Shown here: in pieces, positions 8,256 through 16,749 of the stretch
Layout: each line of letters opens with the position of its first letter
Position numbering within the stretch: position 1 is the first letter of the stretch
Assembly: GCA_963783945.1 (NCBI GenBank)
Contig: CAWAPS010000002.1
Span: forward strand, 1 to 64,000
Direction of reading: 5' to 3'
Source: CAWAPS01 sp963783945
Lineage (GTDB): Bacteria; Actinomycetota; Acidimicrobiia; Acidimicrobiales; Palsa-688
DNA length: 64,000 nucleotides
Made by a program: the position numbers and the translations under genes
The notes under the pieces: generated by a model
Told to the model about the DNA's origin: nothing
What the model saw: the letters and a program-made list of their open reading frames with translations, nothing else
Database searches by the model: none

Positions 8256-9103
8256 CCTCTAGTCCCGATCATGCGCGCCGCGAACCAAAGAACTCCAAAT
8301 CCCAATATTACGGCGACAAAACCCTCCGCCACCGGACCGAAGTGGGTGATCCCGAGACCACCCGGGTCGGACGGGGAGTGGAGGTACTGGACGTAATGGG
8401 AGATAGCCGACATCTGCTGGTTGCTCATCTGGGCTTCGCTCCAGACGGGCATCGGCTTGGGGCCGATACGGATGGCTTCGGCGACCTGGGTGATGTTGGC
8501 GTCGTGAAGGCCCGGTATCACCGTCCCCTTGGAGAGCATGCCTCCCGCTCCGCTCGCCTGGTGGCACGCGGCGCAGTTGACCGCGAAGGCCCGCTGGCCC
8601 TGGGACAGGGTGACACAGTCCGTGGGATTGGGGTCCGGCGGCGTGGGCTCGGGGCAGAGCGGATCGACGGTCGGGATGGTCGGTCCCATCTCGTTGGTGC
8701 CGGTGATCTCGGGGAGAGCGTTGACGTAGGCGACGAGCTGGCGGATCTGGGTCTCATCGAAGTAGGGATGGTGCCGGAGGGGCTCCTCGCCCGGGTTGTT
8801 GAGCGGCATACGCCCGGTGGTCAGGTAGAAGTCGGCGGCGGCCGCACCGACGCTCACCAGAGGGGGAGCGCCCGTCTGCCCTCCCTGCCCCTGGTAGCCG
8901 TGGCAGCTCTCGCAGTGCGCCTCGAAAAGCTGCTCACCCGCAGCGATGTCGGCGGGATCGGTGCTCACAGTGGAGCCCTGCCCATGCGCCGTGCCACCGG
9001 CGAGGAAGAAGATCGATCCCGCGATGATGGCCAAGCCGAACACCGCCGCCGGGCCGGCGAGCAGGCGTCGTGAGCGCAGCGCCGACGCGACCCGGGCCCT
9101 CAT
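8252..9103 (-). CDS. qcrC: Diheme cytochrome c subunit of the bcc complex (QcrC)
   Basis: QcrC replaces soluble cytochrome c by passing electrons from the Rieske protein directly to CuA of CtaC. The 283-residue product has an N-terminal signal-anchor segment, two class I cytochrome c domains with CESCH and CAACH haem sites and likely Met ligands in GRMPL and KPMPV, and a C-terminal membrane helix (VAVILGFGVLWFAARM). The ATG at 9103 overlaps the ctaE stop (ATGA). A 370-residue upstream extension in the same frame is a shadow of ctaE. Confidence 0.95.
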   Translation of the reverse strand: MRARVASALRSRRLLAGPAAVFGLAIIAGSIFFLAGGTAHGQGSTVSTDPADIAAGEQLFEAHCESCHGYQGQGGQTGAPPLVSVGAAAADFYLTTGRMPLNNPGEEPLRHHPYFDETQIRQLVAYVNALPEITGTNEMGPTIPTVDPLCPEPTPPDPNPTDCVTLSQGQRAFAVNCAACHQASGAGGMLSKGTVIPGLHDANITQVAEAIRIGPKPMPVWSEAQMSNQQMSAISHYVQYLHSPSDPGGLGITHFGPVAEGFVAVILGFGVLWFAARMIGTRG

Positions 9104-9723
9104 TTCAGAACGAAGATGGCCAGGAACAGGGCAATCCAGACCACGTCGACGAAGTGCCAGTAATACGACAGGAACTCGATCGCCGGAACAGTGCGATGTC
9201 CGAACCGTGGGGTTCTCCAGGCCCGGGCCCCCACGATGATCATCCCGATCAGCCCGCCCATCACGTGGAGCCAGTGGAACCCGGTCAGGGTGTAGAACGC
9301 CGAGGAGTAGGCGTCGGTGTCGAGGGCGAACGGCCGGGCGATGTAGTCGGAGACCTGGAGTCCCTCGAACAGGGCGCCGAGCACGAAGGTCAGGGTCAGC
9401 CACCCGAGGAAACCGGCCCTGGAGCCCTTGATGGCCCGGTGGACCCCGTACTGCATGGTGAACGACGACAGCACCAGCAAGATCGTGGCGACGAGGACCG
9501 GGGGAACGTCGAGGATGTCGCCCTTCGGCGGCCACACCGGACTGGCCGCCCTGATGCTGAAGAACGCCGCGAACAGGCCGGAGAAGAACATCAGCTCCGA
9601 AGCCAGCCACACGATGACGCCGACCTGGACGAGAGCCGGGCGGTACGACGCCGGGTCTACCCGTCTGATCGCGGTCTCCGGGGGGGAGTCCCCGGTTGTC
9701 GAGATCGCTGTCACTAGCCCCAT
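9100..9723 (-). CDS. ctaE: Cytochrome c oxidase subunit III (CtaE)
   Basis: CtaE is the non-redox membrane subunit that stabilises subunit I of aa3 oxidase. The 207-residue protein has five predicted helices and subunit III signatures: WLASELMFFSGLFAAFF, LTGFHWLHVMGGL and YYWHFVDVVWIALF. ATG 9723 starts the ctaE-qcrC-qcrA-qcrB operon, in which the first three genes overlap by ATGA. It diverges from ctaG across about 86 bp. Confidence 0.96.
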   Translation of the reverse strand: MGLVTAISTTGDSPPETAIRRVDPASYRPALVQVGVIVWLASELMFFSGLFAAFFSIRAASPVWPPKGDILDVPPVLVATILLVLSSFTMQYGVHRAIKGSRAGFLGWLTLTFVLGALFEGLQVSDYIARPFALDTDAYSSAFYTLTGFHWLHVMGGLIGMIIVGARAWRTPRFGHRTVPAIEFLSYYWHFVDVVWIALFLAIFVLK

Positions 9724-9809
9724 TTCTAATACATGAGTGGGGGGGCGAATCCAATCCGGGACGGGGCGCAGCGGATCCCGGCTCGGAGCAGGGGTATCGT
9801 TGAGGGTCG

Positions 9810-10694
9810 ATGGCCCCCGCCGTGGACATGACTACCGCGGATTTCTTCACAAAGGCGAGCGCCGCCCCGGCCTCCCTCATCCTCGTGGCCCTCGGTCTCG
9901 GCTGGTACCTGTGGTCCGTCAGGCGCCTGCGGATGACCGGCCGGGGGTGGCACCCGCTCCACACCCTCTCGTTCGGCCTGGCGGCCCTCGCGCTGCTCGT
10001 AGCGACGGTCTCGGGGCTGTCCGCTTTCGCCAAGACGAGCTTCACGATCAACAGCATCCAGCACGTCCTCGTCGGCCTGGTGGCTCCGGCCCTCCTCGCC
10101 CTTTCCGCCCCGATCACCCTGGCCCTGCGCTCGACCAGCCGATCCACCCAGACCACCATCCTCAACGCCCTGCACGGACGCGTCGGTAGGGCCCTGTCCA
10201 ACCCGTTCGTCACCTGGCCGCTCTACGGGGTGTCGGTGTTCGTTCTGTACCTGACCGACCTCTACCGCTACAGCCTTCACAACGTCGTGCTGTACGACTT
10301 CATCCTGCTGTACGTGCTGGTCATCGGTTGCCTGCTGGTGTGGCCGCCCGCCGACATGGACCCGCTCCCCCGCCGCCTCAACTACGGCCAGAGAATCATC
10401 TACATGTTGCTCTTCCTGCCGTTCCACACCGTTCTCGGGATGACGATCGAGAGCCAGAGCAGCGCCATAGCCCCGGGTATGACCATCACCGACTTCCACA
10501 CCGGAGGCGGCCTCCTGTGGGTGTCCGGCGAGATAGTCGGGCTCCTCGGCACGATCGCTGTGTTCGTGCAGTGGCTCATGGCGGACGAACGGTCGGCCAA
10601 GCGCTACGAGCGAACCAACGAGCGAGCCGCCGCCCAGCAAACCGCCCACTGGAGGGAAACCAGGGAGGCCGCGGCCCGGGCCGCTTCAGATTGA
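9810..10694 (+). CDS. CtaG-family cytochrome oxidase copper-assembly membrane protein
   Basis: This looks like the caa3_CtaG family, multi-helix membrane proteins linked to copper delivery to cytochrome oxidase. The 294-residue product has about seven hydrophobic segments. Typical features include SIQHVLVGLVAPALLAL, a HNVVLYDFILLYVLVIGCLL helix, the FHTVLGMTI segment and a charged, Ala-rich C-terminal tail. GAGGG precedes the ATG. Its position head-to-head with ctaE supports a role in oxidase assembly. The exact substrate is not shown by the sequence. Confidence 0.85.
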   Translation: MAPAVDMTTADFFTKASAAPASLILVALGLGWYLWSVRRLRMTGRGWHPLHTLSFGLAALALLVATVSGLSAFAKTSFTINSIQHVLVGLVAPALLALSAPITLALRSTSRSTQTTILNALHGRVGRALSNPFVTWPLYGVSVFVLYLTDLYRYSLHNVVLYDFILLYVLVIGCLLVWPPADMDPLPRRLNYGQRIIYMLLFLPFHTVLGMTIESQSSAIAPGMTITDFHTGGGLLWVSGEIVGLLGTIAVFVQWLMADERSAKRYERTNERAAAQQTAHWRETREAAARAASD

Positions 10695-10699
10695 CCGGG

Positions 10700-11923
10700 T
10701 TGATCAACCTCGAAGACCTGTCGATGGCCCGCGATCGGGTCAAGGCGGTGGTTCGGGCCACGCCGGTCGATCGCTCCGACTCCCTGTCCCGGCTCGCCGG
10801 CCGGGCGGTCGTGCTCAAGCCCGAGCAGCGCCAGCGGACCGGGTCGTTCAAGATCAGGGGGGCGTACAACCGCATAGCCCAGCTCCATCTGGGGATACCC
10901 GTGGTGGCGGCGTCGGCCGGCAACCACGCTCAGGGGGTAGCCCTGGCCGCCTCCCTGACCGGTCGCGATTCCACGATCTTCATGCCGAAGGGGGCGGCGC
11001 TGCCGAAGATCGAGGCGACGAGGGAGTACGGAGCGTCGGTCCGCCTCGAAGGCGACAGCGTGGAGGATTGCATCGCCCTGGCCCGCCACTTCGCCGCCGG
11101 GACCGGAGCGGTGTACGTGCCGCCCTTCGACGACCGGGAGGTCGTCGCCGGCCAGGGCACCGTCGGGCTGGAGCTGCTGGAGGAAGCCCCCGAGGCCGTT
11201 GCCGTCGTGGTTCCCGTGGGAGGGGGCGGGCTGCTGTCCGGCGTGGCTGCGGCCTACGCTCTCGCCGGCGGGCATGGAGGCGTCCCGGCTGGCCCGGCGC
11301 GGCCCCGGGTGATAGGCGTCGAGGCCGCTGGTGCTCCTACCCTCAGCCGGGCGCTGGCGGCCGGCCGGCCCGTCACCCTTGAACGAGTGGCCACCATGGC
11401 CGACGGCATCGCCGTGGCGACCTGCAGCGAGCTGACCCTGGCCCACGCCGAGGCGTACGTCGACGAGGTGGTGACCGTCGACGAGGAGGAGATCAGCCGG
11501 GCCATGCTGCTCCTGCTCGAACGGGCCAAAGCGGTGGTCGAGCCGTCCGGTGCCGCGCCCCTGGCCGCCATCATGGCCGGCCGGGTCCCCGGGTCGGGGC
11601 CGGCCGTGGCGGTGCTCTCAGGCGGAAACATCGACCCGCTCCTGTTGACCAAGCTGATCGAGCACGGGTTGTCGGCGGCGGGCCGCTACCTGACGCTGCG
11701 GATCGTGATGAACGACCGGGTCGGCGCCCTGGCCGCCCTCACGTCCGAGCTGGCCGGCCTGGGTCTGAACGTGCTCGACGTCGAGCATCACCGAAGCGGG
11801 CGGGACCTGGCCGTGGCCGAGGTGGAGGTGCTGGTGACGGTGGAGACCAGGGACGCCCGCCAGCACGCCGAGGTCGTGGCCGCTCTGCTCGCCCGCGGCT
11901 TTCGGGCCGAGCCCATCACTTGA
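10700..11923 (+). CDS. ilvA: Threonine dehydratase with C-terminal ACT domain
   Basis: This PLP enzyme deaminates threonine to 2-oxobutyrate, the entry to isoleucine synthesis or threonine breakdown. The PLP lysine is in TGSFKIRGAYN, followed by SAGNHAQGVALAA and the phosphate-binding PVGGGGLLSG loop. The last 80 residues (LTLRIVMNDRVGALAALTS) form an ACT domain, as in actinobacterial catabolic-type enzymes. I start at TTG 10700 because INLEDL matches the family N-terminus; ATG 10724 is the alternative. It begins five bases after the ctaG-like gene, though no functional link is obvious. The length is 407 residues. tdcB would be an equally fair name. Confidence 0.88.
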   Translation: MINLEDLSMARDRVKAVVRATPVDRSDSLSRLAGRAVVLKPEQRQRTGSFKIRGAYNRIAQLHLGIPVVAASAGNHAQGVALAASLTGRDSTIFMPKGAALPKIEATREYGASVRLEGDSVEDCIALARHFAAGTGAVYVPPFDDREVVAGQGTVGLELLEEAPEAVAVVVPVGGGGLLSGVAAAYALAGGHGGVPAGPARPRVIGVEAAGAPTLSRALAAGRPVTLERVATMADGIAVATCSELTLAHAEAYVDEVVTVDEEEISRAMLLLLERAKAVVEPSGAAPLAAIMAGRVPGSGPAVAVLSGGNIDPLLLTKLIEHGLSAAGRYLTLRIVMNDRVGALAALTSELAGLGLNVLDVEHHRSGRDLAVAEVEVLVTVETRDARQHAEVVAALLARGFRAEPIT

Positions 11924-11926
11924 GAA

Positions 11927-11950
11927 GCCGGAGCCGGAGCCGGAGCCGGC
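11927..11950. repeat. Short GAGCCG tandem repeat
   Basis: Three perfect GAGCCG steps with partial copies follow the dehydratase stop, in a GC-rich convergent gap before truA. The neighbouring bases have several short inverted GC blocks that might help termination, but none is a clear hairpin with a U tract. Confidence 0.5.
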
Positions 11951-12020
11951 AGCCGGAGGCTCGGGCCGGGCGGGGGGCGCCGGCGCCAGCGCGTTCAGCG
12001 GTCGGACCGACCAGGCCGTG

Positions 12021-12743
12021 CTAGTAGCTGACGGCCCAGAGGCACAGCCCGTGGGCCGGCGCCATCCCGCCGGCCGCCGAACGCCGGCCGGCCCGGATGA
12101 TGCCCATCATGTCGCCGGCGCGGCGACGGCCGGTCCCGACCTCGACGAGAGTGCCCACGACCGATCTGACCATCTGGTGGCAGAACGAGGAGGCCTCGAT
12201 CTCGAAGCGAAGCATGCCTTCCCCCAGATCGAACCAACTGGCGTTCCGGACCACCCGCACGAGCGACACCTCCTGCGCCGGCCGCCGGCAGAACGAGGAG
12301 AAGTCGTGTTCCCCGAGCAGGGCGTCGCAGCCCAGCCGCATGGCCGCCAGGTCGAGGGGCCCGGGAACGTGCCAGGCGGTGCCGGCAGTGAACGGGTCGG
12401 CCACCGGGTGGTTGCGGATGGAGTAGCGGTAGCGCCGCCCGGTCGCCGAGCGCCTGGCGTCGAAGGTGGGCGGCACCTCGCACGCCGAGCGCACGACGAC
12501 CGCGGGGCGCAGAGCGCGGTTCAGCGACCGTTGCAAAGTCGCCGGATCGGCATCGACCCGGGCGTCGAAGGTGACCACCTGGCCCCAGGCGTGCACGCCG
12601 GCGTCGGTCCGCCCGGCACAGGTCAGCTCGACGGTATGCCTCAGGTGGCGTTCGAGGGCGCCGGCCACCGCTCCCCCCACGGTGGCGACTCCGGGCTGTA
12701 TAGCGAAGCCCCGATATCCCGACCCGTCATAGGCAACGACCAG
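12021..12743 (-). CDS. truA: tRNA pseudouridine(38-40) synthase TruA (start uncertain)
   Basis: TruA converts U38-U40 in the anticodon arm of tRNAs to pseudouridine. The catalytic Asp is in CAGRTDAGVHAWGQ; SFCHQMVRSVVGTLVEVG is the conserved C-terminal motif. Family similarity begins at RICLVVAYDGSGYRG, upstream of the first standard start codon in this frame (GTG 12680). Between the rplQ stop and 12680 no ATG, GTG or TTG occurs in frame. The nearest candidates are CTG 12743 and CTG 12818. I use CTG 12743, giving 240 residues. The frame is also that of rplQ, open straight after its TAG. Position after rplQ is canonical. Confidence 0.85.
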   Translation of the reverse strand: MVVAYDGSGYRGFAIQPGVATVGGAVAGALERHLRHTVELTCAGRTDAGVHAWGQVVTFDARVDADPATLQRSLNRALRPAVVVRSACEVPPTFDARRSATGRRYRYSIRNHPVADPFTAGTAWHVPGPLDLAAMRLGCDALLGEHDFSSFCRRPAQEVSLVRVVRNASWFDLGEGMLRFEIEASSFCHQMVRSVVGTLVEVGTGRRRAGDMMGIIRAGRRSAAGGMAPAHGLCLWAVSY

Positions 12744-12842
12744 ACAGATCCGCTTGGTCGGGCCCGACGAGACGGCTCCCGGGCCGTTGGGACCTGCTTC
12801 CTCGCTGAAAAGGGTCAGCCGGCCGCGCCCGATCGAAGCTCG

Positions 12843-13223
12843 CTAAACGAACTCGATGCGCGCCATCGGGGCGTTGTCGCCGTGGCGCGGCCCGAGCTTG
12901 AGAATGCGGGTGTACCCGCCGGGCCGTTCGGAATACCGGGGGCCGATCAGCGAGAACAGCTTCTCGGCCATGTCCTTGTCCCGTATAAGGGCCACCACCT
13001 GGCGTTCCAGGTGCACCCGGAGGTCCTCGTCGGCCGCCGCCTTCTTGGCCTTGGTCACGCACTTCTCCACGATCGGGCGCAGGTGCTTGGCCTTGGCCTC
13101 GGTGGTGACGATGCCCTCGGCCGCTATGAGCGAAGCCACCAGGTTCCCGTACATGGCCTTCTGGTGCTCGGCGTCGCCGCCGAAGCGGGCCCCCTTCTTG
13201 GGCCGGCCCGGAAGGGTGGCCAC
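12843..13223 (-). CDS. rplQ: 50S ribosomal protein L17
   Basis: L17 sits near the exit tunnel of the large subunit. The 126-residue protein opens MATLPGRPKKGARFGGDAEH, a little different from the common MP-L-rich start, and continues with the conserved core LVASLIAAEGIVTTEAKAK and YTRILKLGPRHGDNAPMARIEFV. It begins one base after the rpoA stop, the normal order rpsD-rpoA-rplQ. Confidence 0.96.
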   Translation of the reverse strand: MATLPGRPKKGARFGGDAEHQKAMYGNLVASLIAAEGIVTTEAKAKHLRPIVEKCVTKAKKAAADEDLRVHLERQVVALIRDKDMAEKLFSLIGPRYSERPGGYTRILKLGPRHGDNAPMARIEFV

Positions 13224-13224
13224 C

Positions 13225-14166
13225 TCAGCCCTCCTTGGTGCGCAGCGCCAGGCCCCGCTCGTCGAGCTTCTGGAGGACCTCGTCGAGGGACTTCTGGCCG
13301 AAGTTGGTGATCGCCAGCAGATCGTCCTCGGTTTTTTGCACCAGTTCGCCGACCGTGTTGACCTGAGCCCGCTTGAGACAGTTGCGGGGCCGTTCGGACA
13401 GGTCGAGATCCTCGATCGGCAGGTCGAGATCGGGCGAGCCGCTGCTGGTCGTGCCCACCTCGCCGAGCTCGAGACCCTGGGGGCTTTCGCTCATGTCGGC
13501 GACCAGGCTCACGAGTGAGCGCAGGGTGTCGCCCGCCGAGGCCAGAGCCTCCCGGGGGGAGATCGAGCCGTCGGTCGTGATGTCGAGCACCAGCCGGTCG
13601 TAGTTGGTCGACTGCTCCACCCGGGTGGGCTCCACGTTGAACGCGGTGACCCGGATCGGGGAGAAGATCGAGTCCACCGGAATGACCCCGATGGTTGCCG
13701 AGCGCTTGTTGCGGTCCGCCGACGAGTACCCCCGGCCCCGCTCGACCGTCAGGTCGCAGGCGAGCCGGCCCTTGGAGTTGACCGTGGCGATCACCAGGTC
13801 GGGGTTGAGGACATCGACGTCGCTGGTGAGAACGATGTCGCCCGCCGTCACCGTGGCCGGGCCGCGGACGTCGAGCCGCAAGGTCACCGGGTCGTCGGTG
13901 TAGACCGTCAGGACGATGTCCTTCAGGTTGAGGATGATGTCGGTGACGTCCTCTTTGACCCCCGGCAGGGTGGTGAACTCGTGCAGCGCCTCGTCGAAGC
14001 GCACCTGGGTCACGGCGGCGCCGGGTATGGAGGAGAGCAACGTGCGGCGCAGCGACACACCGAGGGTGTGGCCGAAGCCAGGCTCGAGGGGGCCGATGGC
14101 GAAGCGCTGGCGGTGGCCCTGCTCCTCGCCGAGGGGCTCGACGGTCGGACGTTGGATGATCAGCAT
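13225..14166 (-). CDS. rpoA: RNA polymerase alpha subunit
   Basis: Alpha dimerises to start polymerase assembly and contacts activators and UP elements through its C-terminal domain. The 313-residue product has the dimerisation domain (FAIGPLEPGFGHTLGVSLRR, LLSSIPGAAVTQ), a linker with a Ser/Gly-rich segment near 215-230 and the helix-hairpin-helix C-terminal domain (NTVGELVQKTEDDLLAITNF). Length is normal. It follows rpsD by six bases. Confidence 0.98.
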   Translation of the reverse strand: MLIIQRPTVEPLGEEQGHRQRFAIGPLEPGFGHTLGVSLRRTLLSSIPGAAVTQVRFDEALHEFTTLPGVKEDVTDIILNLKDIVLTVYTDDPVTLRLDVRGPATVTAGDIVLTSDVDVLNPDLVIATVNSKGRLACDLTVERGRGYSSADRNKRSATIGVIPVDSIFSPIRVTAFNVEPTRVEQSTNYDRLVLDITTDGSISPREALASAGDTLRSLVSLVADMSESPQGLELGEVGTTSSGSPDLDLPIEDLDLSERPRNCLKRAQVNTVGELVQKTEDDLLAITNFGQKSLDEVLQKLDERGLALRTKEG

Positions 14167-14172
14167 TCTTTC

Positions 14173-14799
14173 CTACTTGGAGTAGAGCTCGACGATTAGG
14201 GACTCGCGCACGGGAACGTCGATGTGCTCCCGCATCGGCTGGTCGAGAACAGTTACTTCGAAGCCCTCGGAGCCGGTCTCCAGCCACGGGGGCACCTGCC
14301 GGTCCAGGGTATCGAGGTTGTGGCGGATGACGATCATCTGGCGGGACTTGCCGCGGAGAGACACCACGTCGCCCTTGCGCATCCGGTAGCTGGGGATGGT
14401 GACCCGCTTGCCGTTGACGAGGACGTGGCCGTGACGGACCAGCTGGCGGGCCTGGGCCCGGCTGGCCCCCCACCCGGCCCGGAACACCACGTTGTCGGCT
14501 CGCATCTCGAGCATGCGCAAGAGGTTCTCACCGGTGATTCCCTGCTGGCGGTTGGCCTCCTCGTAGAGGTTGTGGAACTGCTTCTCCAGGACCCCATAGA
14601 TGCGGCGGGCCTTCTGCTTCTCCCGCAGCTGGGTCAGGTATTCGGATCCCTGGCGCATCCGGTCCCGGCCGTGCTCGCCGGGCGGGTACGGGCGGCGCTC
14701 GATCGGGCACTTCATCGAGTCGCACTTGGGCCCCTTCAAGAAGAGCTTCATCTTCTCCCGGCGGCACAGGCGGCACACCGGGCCGGTATATCTAGCCAT
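14173..14799 (-). CDS. rpsD: 30S ribosomal protein S4 (zinc-binding form)
   Basis: S4 nucleates 16S rRNA folding and often represses its own operon. The 208-residue protein has the C+ zinc site: Cys9-x2-Cys12 with Cys26 and Cys31. The S4 RNA-binding fold follows (SRAQARQLVRHGHVLVNGKR). Most actinobacteria keep zinc-free S4 or both forms, so the zinc-binding version is informative about lineage. It is read after rpsK and before rpoA. Confidence 0.97.
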   Translation of the reverse strand: MARYTGPVCRLCRREKMKLFLKGPKCDSMKCPIERRPYPPGEHGRDRMRQGSEYLTQLREKQKARRIYGVLEKQFHNLYEEANRQQGITGENLLRMLEMRADNVVFRAGWGASRAQARQLVRHGHVLVNGKRVTIPSYRMRKGDVVSLRGKSRQMIVIRHNLDTLDRQVPPWLETGSEGFEVTVLDQPMREHIDVPVRESLIVELYSK

Positions 14800-14819
14800 C
14801 TCTGGTTACTCCGCTCGTC

Positions 14820-15218
14820 TCAGACCCGGCGCCGCTTCTTGGGCCGGCAGCCGTTGTGCGGGATGGGGGTGACGTCCTTGATCCCGGCCACCTCGATGCC
14901 CGTGTTCATCAACGATCGGATGGCCGTCTCCCGGCCGGAGCCGGGCCCCTTGACCAGGACCTCGACCTTCTTGACCCCGTGCTCCATGGCTCTTCGGGCG
15001 CACTGCTCGGCCGCCAGCTGGGCCGCGAACGGAGTGGACTTGCGGGAACCCTTGAACCCCACGTTGCCGGCGGACGCCCAGGCGAGGACGTTCCCCTCGG
15101 GGTCGCTGATGGAGACGATGGTGTTGTTGAAGGAGCTCTTGATGTGAGCCACCCCGTAGGTGACGTTCTTGCGTTCTCGGCGACGGGGGCGGCGACCGCC
15201 CGGCTTCGGCTTGGCCAT
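14820..15218 (-). CDS. rpsK: 30S ribosomal protein S11
   Basis: S11 forms part of the platform at the mRNA exit region. The 132-residue product begins with a basic arm (MAKPKPGGRRPRRRERKN), continues with AHIKSSFNNTIVSISDPEGN and ends in DVTPIPHNGCRPKKRRRV. All are family hallmarks. Gene order rpsM-rpsK-rpsD is canonical. Confidence 0.97.
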   Translation of the reverse strand: MAKPKPGGRRPRRRERKNVTYGVAHIKSSFNNTIVSISDPEGNVLAWASAGNVGFKGSRKSTPFAAQLAAEQCARRAMEHGVKKVEVLVKGPGSGRETAIRSLMNTGIEVAGIKDVTPIPHNGCRPKKRRRV

Positions 15219-15247
15219 ATCTTGTTAGTGCAGCTCCCTCGGGCTCA

Positions 15248-15628
15248 TCAGTGCTTTCGGATCTTCTTCTTGCCTGCCACTGTCTTCTTCGGTCCCTTGC
15301 GCGTCCGGGCGTTGGTGTGGGTGCGCTGCCCGTGCACGGGCAGGCCCCTGCGGTGGCGGATCCCCTGGTAGGAACCGATCTCCATCTTGCGCTTGATGTC
15401 CTGGGAGACATCGCGGCGCAGGTCGCCCTCGACCTTGAGGTTGGCGTCGATCCAGTTGCGCAGGCGGGTGACCTCCTCGTCGGTCAGGTCGCGAACGCGG
15501 GTGGCGGGGTCGATCCCGGTCGCTTCGCACACCTGGCCGGCGGTCGTGTCGCCGACCCCGAAGACATAGGTGAGAGACGTGCCCAGCCTCTTCTCCCGTG
15601 GGATGTCTACGCCTGCTATACGGGCCAT
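15248..15628 (-). CDS. rpsM: 30S ribosomal protein S13
   Basis: S13 in the head bridges to the large subunit and touches tRNA. The 126-residue protein opens MARIAGVDIPREKRLGTSLT, has the conserved RHRRGLPVHGQRTHTNARTR motif and a Lys-rich tail. It starts 27 bases after the rpmJ stop. Confidence 0.97.
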   Translation of the reverse strand: MARIAGVDIPREKRLGTSLTYVFGVGDTTAGQVCEATGIDPATRVRDLTDEEVTRLRNWIDANLKVEGDLRRDVSQDIKRKMEIGSYQGIRHRRGLPVHGQRTHTNARTRKGPKKTVAGKKKIRKH

Positions 15629-15655
15629 GCCTCTCCTCTCAGCTCTCGGGTGGTA

Positions 15656-15769
15656 TCAGCCTTGGCGCTGCTTGTGCCGGGGGTTGGTGCAGATCACCAT
15701 GACCCGGCCGTGGCGGCGGATGACTTTGCAGTGTTCACAGATCGGTTTGACGCTGGGAAGGACTTTCAC
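15656..15769 (-). CDS. rpmJ: 50S ribosomal protein L36
   Basis: L36 is a tiny zinc-binding large-subunit protein. The 37-residue frame from GTG 15769 reads VKVLPSVKPICEHCKVIRRH and ends NPRHKQRQG. The zinc ligands Cys-x2-Cys (ICEHC), a later Cys and His (VICTNPRH) are present, the classical C+ form. GGAG lies about seven bases before the GTG. It directly precedes rpsM; the infA gene that usually comes before it is absent here. Confidence 0.95.
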   Translation of the reverse strand: MKVLPSVKPICEHCKVIRRHGRVMVICTNPRHKQRQG

Positions 15770-15874
15770 GGGGACTCCATCGAATGGGGGCCGACCCGCG
15801 CAGAACCGCCGCAGGCCGGACATGCATGCTACACGCGCACCGACCGACGATCCACCGCGGGCCTACCGTCCCGG

Positions 15875-16630
15875 TCAATCCGGGGTGGTCAGCACCTCAG
15901 GGCCGTCATCGGTAACCACTATTGTATGTTCAAAATGGGCGGAAAGGCTGCCGTCGGCAGTCTTCACCGTCCAGCCGTCGTCCATGGTCACGGTGCCCGG
16001 ACCGCCCGCGTTCACCATCGGCTCTACCGCGAAGACCATTCCAGGCTTCAGTACCGGTCCGGGCCGGCCCGGCCAGTAGTTCGGGACGCTCGGCTCCTCG
16101 TGCATCGCGGTGCCGATGGCGTGGCCCACGTACTCGCGGACCACCGAGAACCCGGACTTTTCCGCCACGTCCTGCACCGCTCGGCCGATCTCGTGCAACC
16201 GGTTCCCGGCACACATCCGGTCGATGCCGGCCCAGAGGCTCTCCTCGGTTACCTGCATCAGCCGGCAGGCGAGGGGGCTGACGCTGCCGACACCCATCGT
16301 GAAGGCGGCGTCGCCGTGGTAGCCCTCGACGATGGCGCCGCAGTCGATGGAGATGATGTCGCCCTCTTCGAGGCGGTAGTCGCCGGGGATGCCGTGGACG
16401 ATCACGCTGTTCGGCGAGGTGCACACCACCGCGGGGAAACCGTGGTAGCCGAGAAAGTTGGACCTGGCCCCCCGCCGCTCCAGGACATCGCGAGCGGCCC
16501 GGTCGAGGTCGGCCGTCGTGGCACCCGGCTTGGCCGCGGCGCGCGTTTCGGCGTGCATCTCGGCCACCACCCGGCCCGCCCTGCGCATCTTGGCGATCTC
16601 TTCCTTGTTGCGGCGCATTTTCCTGTTCAT
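15875..16630 (-). CDS. map: Methionine aminopeptidase type I
   Basis: MAP removes the initiator methionine from nascent proteins. The 251-residue product contains the five metal ligands: two Asp in SIDCGAIVEGYHGDAA, His in VGHAIGTAMHE, Glu in VFAVEPMV and Glu in AHFEHTIVV. The start could be ATG 16630 (MNRKMRRNKEE) or ATG 16618 (MRRNKEE), which has AGGA just upstream; I chose the longer, though the second is plausible. In related genomes map sits between adk and infA; here the accessory genes at 16750-19821 separate it from adk. Confidence 0.95.
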   Translation of the reverse strand: MNRKMRRNKEEIAKMRRAGRVVAEMHAETRAAAKPGATTADLDRAARDVLERRGARSNFLGYHGFPAVVCTSPNSVIVHGIPGDYRLEEGDIISIDCGAIVEGYHGDAAFTMGVGSVSPLACRLMQVTEESLWAGIDRMCAGNRLHEIGRAVQDVAEKSGFSVVREYVGHAIGTAMHEEPSVPNYWPGRPGPVLKPGMVFAVEPMVNAGGPGTVTMDDGWTVKTADGSLSAHFEHTIVVTDDGPEVLTTPD

Positions 16631-16749
16631 GGTAAGCGCGGACCGAGAAACAACCTGGCCGAGAAACAACTTGGACGGGGTCAGGCTTCTTCCTCCCGGG
16701 CCCTGGGCGCCGGTCGTACGAAACCGGGTCTCCCGCCCGCCCGAGCGGC

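Noticed and set aside
9103..10213. Upstream 370-residue extension of QcrC
   Set aside because: It is the out-of-frame reading of ctaE and the ctaG region; the ATG overlapping the ctaE stop is the clear start.
10328..10723. N-terminal 130-residue extension of the threonine dehydratase
   Set aside because: It overlaps the ctaG-like gene in another frame and has no similarity to the family.
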